From the NCBI GenBank assembly GCA_002317475.1, contig DCIS01000177.1, positions 1-34,529 on the forward strand: DNA of 34,529 bases. Direction: 5' to 3'. The translations under genes were made by a program, and so were the position numbers. The notes beneath the pieces were generated by a model. The model saw only the letters and a program-made list of their open reading frames with translations. It was not told the origin of the DNA and ran no database searches. Numbering within the stretch: the first letter of the stretch is position 1; each line of letters opens with the position of its first letter. Positions 30,062 through 34,529 of the stretch are shown here, in pieces. The DNA is from Prevotellaceae bacterium UBA1720. GTDB lineage: Bacteria; Bacteroidota; Bacteroidia; Bacteroidales; Bacteroidaceae.

Positions 30062-33000
30062 TCACTTCTTCTTGCTGATGAGTTTCTCCTCAGCACTGTG
30101 TTCTTTCCAGTAAGCATCCAACTTGCGCTGCTTAGCCATTGTGCGGCGCTTATTCTTGATACCAATACCACCAAAGACGCAGAACATCGAGGGAACATAA
30201 ATCAGTGTCAGGATGGTAGAAACCAACAAACCACCGATGATGGCAATACCTAGAGGACGCCACATCTCACTACCCACACTCTGGCTGAGAGCCATAGGGG
30301 TCATACCGAGGATGGTGGTGAGGGTGGTCATCAAGATAGGACGCAGACGTGAGCGTGCTGCTGTGGACGATGCACGGAGCAATGAATAGCCACGTTCACG
30401 CAGCAGGATGGTGTAGTCGATGAGCACAATACCGTTCTTTACAACGATACCAATCAACATGATACCTCCCAACATAGACATTATACTCAGCGAAATGTTA
30501 CATACTACCAATGCCAAGGCAATACCGCAGAAGGCAAAGGGTACGGAGAACATGATGATGAAAGGATATGTCAGTGACTCAAACTGTGCAGCCATCACGA
30601 TGAATACCAGGATGATGATGATGATACCTAAGGTACCCATATCGCGGTTAGATTCCTGTTGATCCTCGAAGGAACCTGCAACCTGAATGCTACAACCTTG
30701 TGGGATGGCCATGCTTGAGTAGATGCTCTGACCCAGTTCCACACCATCAGACAGAGAACTACCATCAGCCAATACGGCGCTTACGGTGACGTAACGCTGG
30801 CGGTCTTTACGTTCGATGGTGGGAGGAATAGCACTCTCTATTACCTCACCGACGTCCTTCACGCGGATATTCTGACCACGTGCATTGGTAATGAGCATAT
30901 TCTCGATGTCTTCTACACTGATACGGGCTGTGGGTTCAAAGCGTACTTTCACATCATACTCTTGTCCATCCTCTCGGAAGTAGGTCATCTGTGAACCATT
31001 GATCATATTACGGACAGCAGTTGCTGCAGTACTGAGGTTCAGTCCTTGTCCAGCCAACTTCTCACGGTCAAAGTTGACTACCAACTCAGGTACGAAGTCG
31101 GAACGAGAGATGAATACCTCGGTAATGATGTCATTCTCACGTAGCTTGCGAGACAACTCTTCTGCCAACTGACGTGTAACATCCAGATCGTAACCATATA
31201 CCTCGAAGGTGGCTGTTGACTGGCCTCCCATACCTTGTCCACCTTGCTGACCACCTAGGTTTACGCGGTATTTGGCCAGTTCGGGGATAGCCTTCAGGTC
31301 AGCACGCATCTCGTCACAGATGGTGGCCAAACCCTTCTCGCGCTGATCACTGGGAACCATCATGATGTTGAAGGAAATGATGTGTGCACCATTATCGGAG
31401 AGTGATGCAAAGGTGTTGTTGTCACCAGCCTGACCCACGGTGAAGTTACACGTTTTCATATCCTTGCCATAACGTGTTGTCCACTTATCTACAAGGAACT
31501 TAGCCATTTCCTCAGACTTCTCAACGCGAGTACCTACAGGCATCTGGATAGAGACACCTACACGACCAGAGTCATTGGTGGGGAAGAAGTCGCTCTTGAT
31601 TCCAACCTGAGATACAATCAGTACAGTCAATGCGGCAAAGGCCAAACAGCCTGCCAAGACGGTCTTGCGATGACGAACGGCCCAGTAGATGCGACGCTCG
31701 TACCAGTTGTCCAGGCCGACAAGCATCTTCGAGATGGGCGAATATATCTTCTTGAACAGTCCCGACTGCTTCTTCTTCAGCTTCAGCATCTGAGAGCAGA
31801 TCATAGGAGTGAAGGTAAGTGCAGAGATGGTTGACACTGTCATGATGATACACATCATCCAACCCAACTCCTTGAACATTACACCGGTCATACCAGGAAT
31901 CATGGTCAAGGGGAAGAACACGGCAATCATGGTCAGCGTAGACGCAATAACAGAGATTGCAACCTCTTGGGTAGCGTGTACGGCTGCCTGTTTGGGAGCA
32001 GAACCACGCTCAATGTGTGTTGTGATATTCTCCAAGACCACAATGGCATCATCCACCACATTACCGATAGCAATGGACAGACAGGCCAGTGAAATCATGT
32101 TGAATGAAGATCCTGATGCGTATAGGTAGATAAACGAGGCAATCAGTGACATAGGAATGGTGACTACAATGATAACTGTAGCACGCCAACGACCCAGGAA
32201 GATGAACACCACAAGGGCTACGAAGATCATAGCATAGATGATGGTCTCCTCCAACGAGTTGATTGTCAATACAATATTGTCAGAGGTGTTGACAATTATA
32301 CCTAACTTGACATCTGAGGGCAGACCTTTCTGTAACTCGGGCAACTGCTTCATTACAGCATTAGAGATGGCCACAGAGTTGGCTCCTGCCTGCTTCTGGA
32401 TAACGATGATGGCACCTTGCTTTCCGTTGGTGAAGGCACGTTGTGAACGTTCTTGCAAGTTATCAACGATACGAGCTACGTCTTTCAGGTACACGTTGGT
32501 ACCATTCTTGTTTGATACAATGACGTTCAGCATCTCGCTGGGATCCTTGAATTCTCCCTCTACACGTACGGTGAATGACTGGCTACCCACATCGACGGTA
32601 CCATTGGTCATATTCATATTCTCTGTCGAGATGGCTGTGCTGACCTGTTGGGGAGAAACGCCATAAGCCTCCATCTTGTGAGGATCCATGTAGATGTTGA
32701 TCTCACGTTCGGGTGCACCAGCAATTGACACCGTACCTACACCGTCAATACGTGCCAAGGGATTGGCCACGCCATCATCCAATATCTTGTACAATGCCTG
32801 TCTGGACTCGTTTGCCTCGACAGAGAGTAGCAAGATGGGAATCATATCTGTCGAGAACTTGAACAGGACAGGTGTGTTGGCACCATCTGGCAATGAATTG
32901 CTGACCATGTCCAGCTTGTCACGTACATTGTTGGTCAAAGCGTCAATATCATAGCCATACTCAAACTGCAGGGTGATAACACTGACATTCTCGCGAGACT

Positions 33001-33247
33001 GGCTGGTGATGTGCTTGAGGTGCTCAACCGAGTTGAGGGTATTCTCAAGTGGACGGGTCACATTGTTTTCAATATCATTGGCCGATGCACCATTGTAGTA
33101 GGTCATGACCATGATGGTATTGGTATCAATATCCGGATAAAGGTCAATAGGCAGTTTTATCAGGGAGAAGATACCGAACACTATGATAGCCGCAAAGCAG
33201 AGGCTTGTCATAATCGGTCTTTTGACCGCTCCTTCGTATAATGTCAT
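30062..33247 (-). CDS. RND efflux pump inner-membrane transporter (AcrB type)
   Basis: Proton-driven trimeric exporter, 1061 residues. Twelve transmembrane helices with two large periplasmic loops. The N-terminal helix is followed by LPIDLYPDIDTNTIMV; the proton-relay Asp pair is in NVVDDAIVVLEN near residue 398 and the matching Lys in GIVVKNGIVLID near 936; GSEMWRPLGIAIIGGLL and the typical terminal basic tail are present. The pattern fits the hydrophobe/amphiphile group (drugs, bile salts, fatty acids), which in Bacteroidales gut species often export bile salts; substrate is not determinable. The membrane fusion protein is upstream in the same operon and the PG0541-family gene downstream. 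The TolC partner is expected beyond the right edge. Confidence 0.95.
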   Translation of the reverse strand: MTLYEGAVKRPIMTSLCFAAIIVFGIFSLIKLPIDLYPDIDTNTIMVMTYYNGASANDIENNVTRPLENTLNSVEHLKHITSQSRENVSVITLQFEYGYDIDALTNNVRDKLDMVSNSLPDGANTPVLFKFSTDMIPILLLSVEANESRQALYKILDDGVANPLARIDGVGTVSIAGAPEREINIYMDPHKMEAYGVSPQQVSTAISTENMNMTNGTVDVGSQSFTVRVEGEFKDPSEMLNVIVSNKNGTNVYLKDVARIVDNLQERSQRAFTNGKQGAIIVIQKQAGANSVAISNAVMKQLPELQKGLPSDVKLGIIVNTSDNIVLTINSLEETIIYAMIFVALVVFIFLGRWRATVIIVVTIPMSLIASFIYLYASGSSFNMISLACLSIAIGNVVDDAIVVLENITTHIERGSAPKQAAVHATQEVAISVIASTLTMIAVFFPLTMIPGMTGVMFKELGWMMCIIMTVSTISALTFTPMICSQMLKLKKKQSGLFKKIYSPISKMLVGLDNWYERRIYWAVRHRKTVLAGCLAFAALTVLIVSQVGIKSDFFPTNDSGRVGVSIQMPVGTRVEKSEEMAKFLVDKWTTRYGKDMKTCNFTVGQAGDNNTFASLSDNGAHIISFNIMMVPSDQREKGLATICDEMRADLKAIPELAKYRVNLGGQQGGQGMGGQSTATFEVYGYDLDVTRQLAEELSRKLRENDIITEVFISRSDFVPELVVNFDREKLAGQGLNLSTAATAVRNMINGSQMTYFREDGQEYDVKVRFEPTARISVEDIENMLITNARGQNIRVKDVGEVIESAIPPTIERKDRQRYVTVSAVLADGSSLSDGVELGQSIYSSMAIPQGCSIQVAGSFEDQQESNRDMGTLGIIIIILVFIVMAAQFESLTYPFIIMFSVPFAFCGIALALVVCNISLSIMSMLGGIMLIGIVVKNGIVLIDYTILLRERGYSLLRASSTAARSRLRPILMTTLTTILGMTPMALSQSVGSEMWRPLGIAIIGGLLVSTILTLIYVPSMFCVFGGIGIKNKRRTMAKQRKLDAYWKEHSAEEKLISKKK

Positions 33248-33262
33248 ATCTTATTACGAATT

Positions 33263-33297
33263 GAAAATTGAAAAATGAAAATCGAAAGTAGAAAGTT
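33263..33297. repeat. GAAAnnn heptad repeat before the RND gene
   Basis: GAAA at 33263, 33270, 33277, 33284 and 33291, exactly 7 bases apart, between the fusion-protein stop and the RND start codon, in the middle of the operon. Confidence 0.75.
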
Positions 33298-33333
33298 GAT
33301 AATTAAGGGCTTGGGTGTTGCCCTGCAAACTCA

Positions 33334-34392
33334 TTACTTTACTACCTCAACCTCCTTACCATTGTTCAGACGAGACTGGCCGGCAATAACAACCTGGTCT
33401 CCAGGATTTACACCAGAGATGATCTCGTATTTGTCATTCATGTGCTTGCCCAGTTCAACCTTGTTGTAAGAAACGGTACTCTTAGCCTGGTCCAGAACAT
33501 ATACATAGCGATCACCAGCACCGATCTGCTTAACCAGTGCCTCGTCGGGAATTACCACGTGGTCAATGTTGCCATAGTTGATAGTTGCACGTGCAAACAT
33601 ACCGGGACGTACTTTCTGCTCCTTGTTGCTGATGGTAATCTCAACAGGGAAGGTGTGGGTGGTAGCATCCACATTGGGGTTGATGATGGTCACCTTGCCT
33701 GAAAATTCCTCACCGGGATAAGCATCCAGAGTGATGTCTACTTCCTGACCCTTCTTAACGTCCTTATAGTGGCTCTCGCTGATGTTGACAAGCAGCTTTA
33801 CAGGGTTGGTCTGCTCAATGGTGAGGATAGGCTGACCTCCGTACATATCACCATTGTCGTAGTTACGAGCGGTTACGATACCACTGATAGGTGAATACAG
33901 ACGAGTGTTCTTTGACATCTGATTCAACTGGGTCTGCAGTACATTGAGTTGCATCTGCTGACTCTCCAGGCTTACTCTTGCATTGTCATATTCAGCCTTG
34001 CTCACACCACCGATATTGTAGAGTTCCTCAATACGGTTGAAGTCTGTTTTGTTGTTGTTTGCTACAATCTTCTGATTCTCGATTTGCAGTTTCAACTGGG
34101 TCAGAGAACTCTCGTCCAGCTGTACAACGCACTGACCCTGGCTGACACGGTCACCTACCTCTACCAGAATCTTTTCGATACGGTATGCGATGTTAGGGGT
34201 GATGTTGTTCTTGACGTCACTCTCTACTGTTGCGGTATAGGTCTCTGTCTGTGGAACGCTCTCGCTCTGTACTACAGTCACCTTTACCTGAGGTTTGCCA
34301 GGACCTGCCTGTTTAGCATCCTCTGTTTTCTTGTCACTGCAGGATGCCATTAAGGCCATACCCAGTGCCATTACTAATAATTTTGTATTCAT
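33334..34392 (-). CDS. RND efflux membrane fusion lipoprotein (AcrA type)
   Basis: Periplasmic adaptor linking the pump to an outer-membrane channel. The ATG at 34392 is chosen because it opens a lipoprotein signal (MNTKLLVMALGMALMASC, lipid-modified Cys18); the in-frame start at 34443 adds residues without signal character. 352 residues. Domains: lipoyl-type half (ILVEVGDRVSQGQCVVQLD), coiled-coil hairpin rich in Gln and Asn (about residues 90-150), second lipoyl half (LYSPISGIVTARNYDNGDMY), beta-barrel (VDITLDAYPGEEFSGKV) and membrane-proximal domain to the C-terminus. Start codon to RND start codon is a same-strand pair 86 bases apart. The 11-bp repeat array at 34490 lies upstream. Confidence 0.93.
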   Translation of the reverse strand: MNTKLLVMALGMALMASCSDKKTEDAKQAGPGKPQVKVTVVQSESVPQTETYTATVESDVKNNITPNIAYRIEKILVEVGDRVSQGQCVVQLDESSLTQLKLQIENQKIVANNNKTDFNRIEELYNIGGVSKAEYDNARVSLESQQMQLNVLQTQLNQMSKNTRLYSPISGIVTARNYDNGDMYGGQPILTIEQTNPVKLLVNISESHYKDVKKGQEVDITLDAYPGEEFSGKVTIINPNVDATTHTFPVEITISNKEQKVRPGMFARATINYGNIDHVVIPDEALVKQIGAGDRYVYVLDQAKSTVSYNKVELGKHMNDKYEIISGVNPGDQVVIAGQSRLNNGKEVEVVK

Positions 34393-34489
34393 AGTGTTAT
34401 GTATTTGATCAAATTGAAAATTGAAAAGACTTGAAGTAACCAATCATTTTATTCAAGTATCGCAAGTGTGGTGGTAAATTACAATACGT

Positions 34490-34529
34490 ATAAACACCGT
34501 ATAAACACCGTATAAACACCGTACAAACA
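34490..34529. repeat. ATAAACACCGT-family tandem array, 11-bp period, runs off the window
   Basis: ATAAACACCGT three times (34490-34522) then ACAAACA to the last base. The unit equals that of the array at 9485-9571. Upstream of the efflux operon; true length unknown. Confidence 0.85.

Noticed and set aside
1..34529. tRNA, rRNA, prophage, intact insertion sequence or toxin-antitoxin pair.
   Set aside because: No cloverleaf, rRNA segment, integrase, transposase or recognisable toxin gene was found on either strand.

Overview
The window looks like chromosomal DNA of a gut or oral member of the Bacteroidales, most likely Prevotella or a close relative. The grounds are a BspA-type leucine-rich-repeat surface protein, a secreted DPP-IV-like peptidase, a fimbrillin-like lipoprotein, DUF4834, a PG0541-type efflux-associated protein, and many promoters of the Bacteroidetes form (TTTG or TTG, 19-20 nt, then TAnnTTTGC). 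Ribosome binding sites are mostly absent, as is usual for this phylum. I see no rRNA, tRNA, CRISPR array, intact insertion sequence or prophage.

Layout. 1-1485 is the 3' part of a BspA-like gene. A minus-strand block follows: DUF3109 protein, ung, gpmI, a small membrane protein, rnhB, sufS and a DPP-IV-like peptidase (1626-9365). A TonB-receptor-like outer-membrane protein (9678-11627, +) converges on queH (minus), which has a leader with its own promoter, a 14-codon ORF and a terminator. A secreted DUF2264 protein (+) converges on a large YfhO-type membrane protein and rpsO (minus). A CorA-type transporter (+) with a long leader converges on a fimbrillin-like lipoprotein (minus). Next come DUF4834, pssA and psd (minus; phosphatidylethanolamine synthesis), divergent from dnaE, trxA, an acidic hypothetical protein and tsaE (+). 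pyrH and birA (minus) follow; birA is divergent from tadA with interlocked promoters. The last block is an RND efflux operon (membrane fusion lipoprotein, AcrB-type pump, PG0541-family protein) read leftward, whose upstream end lies beyond the window.

Most genes are core housekeeping: DNA replication and repair, tRNA modification, phospholipid synthesis, glycolysis, Fe-S or sulfur supply, and biotin attachment. Accessory functions are surface-exposed or secreted (BspA, DPP-IV, outer-membrane receptor, DUF2264, fimbrillin-like, efflux).

The unusual content is between the genes. Short direct-repeat arrays with a 10- or 11-bp period, close to one DNA helical turn, occur at five places: a CCTAGG family twice, an ACAAACACCGT family twice 25 kb apart, and an ATCGCGGAACC array once. 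Heptad-like repeats lie just upstream of several start codons. There is a 187-bp MITE-like element between dnaE and trxA, an inverted pair of GC-rich palindromes around the start of rnhB, and structured 5' leaders ahead of psd, gpmI, corA and queH. All functional statements are from reading the sequence; no searches or folding programs were run.
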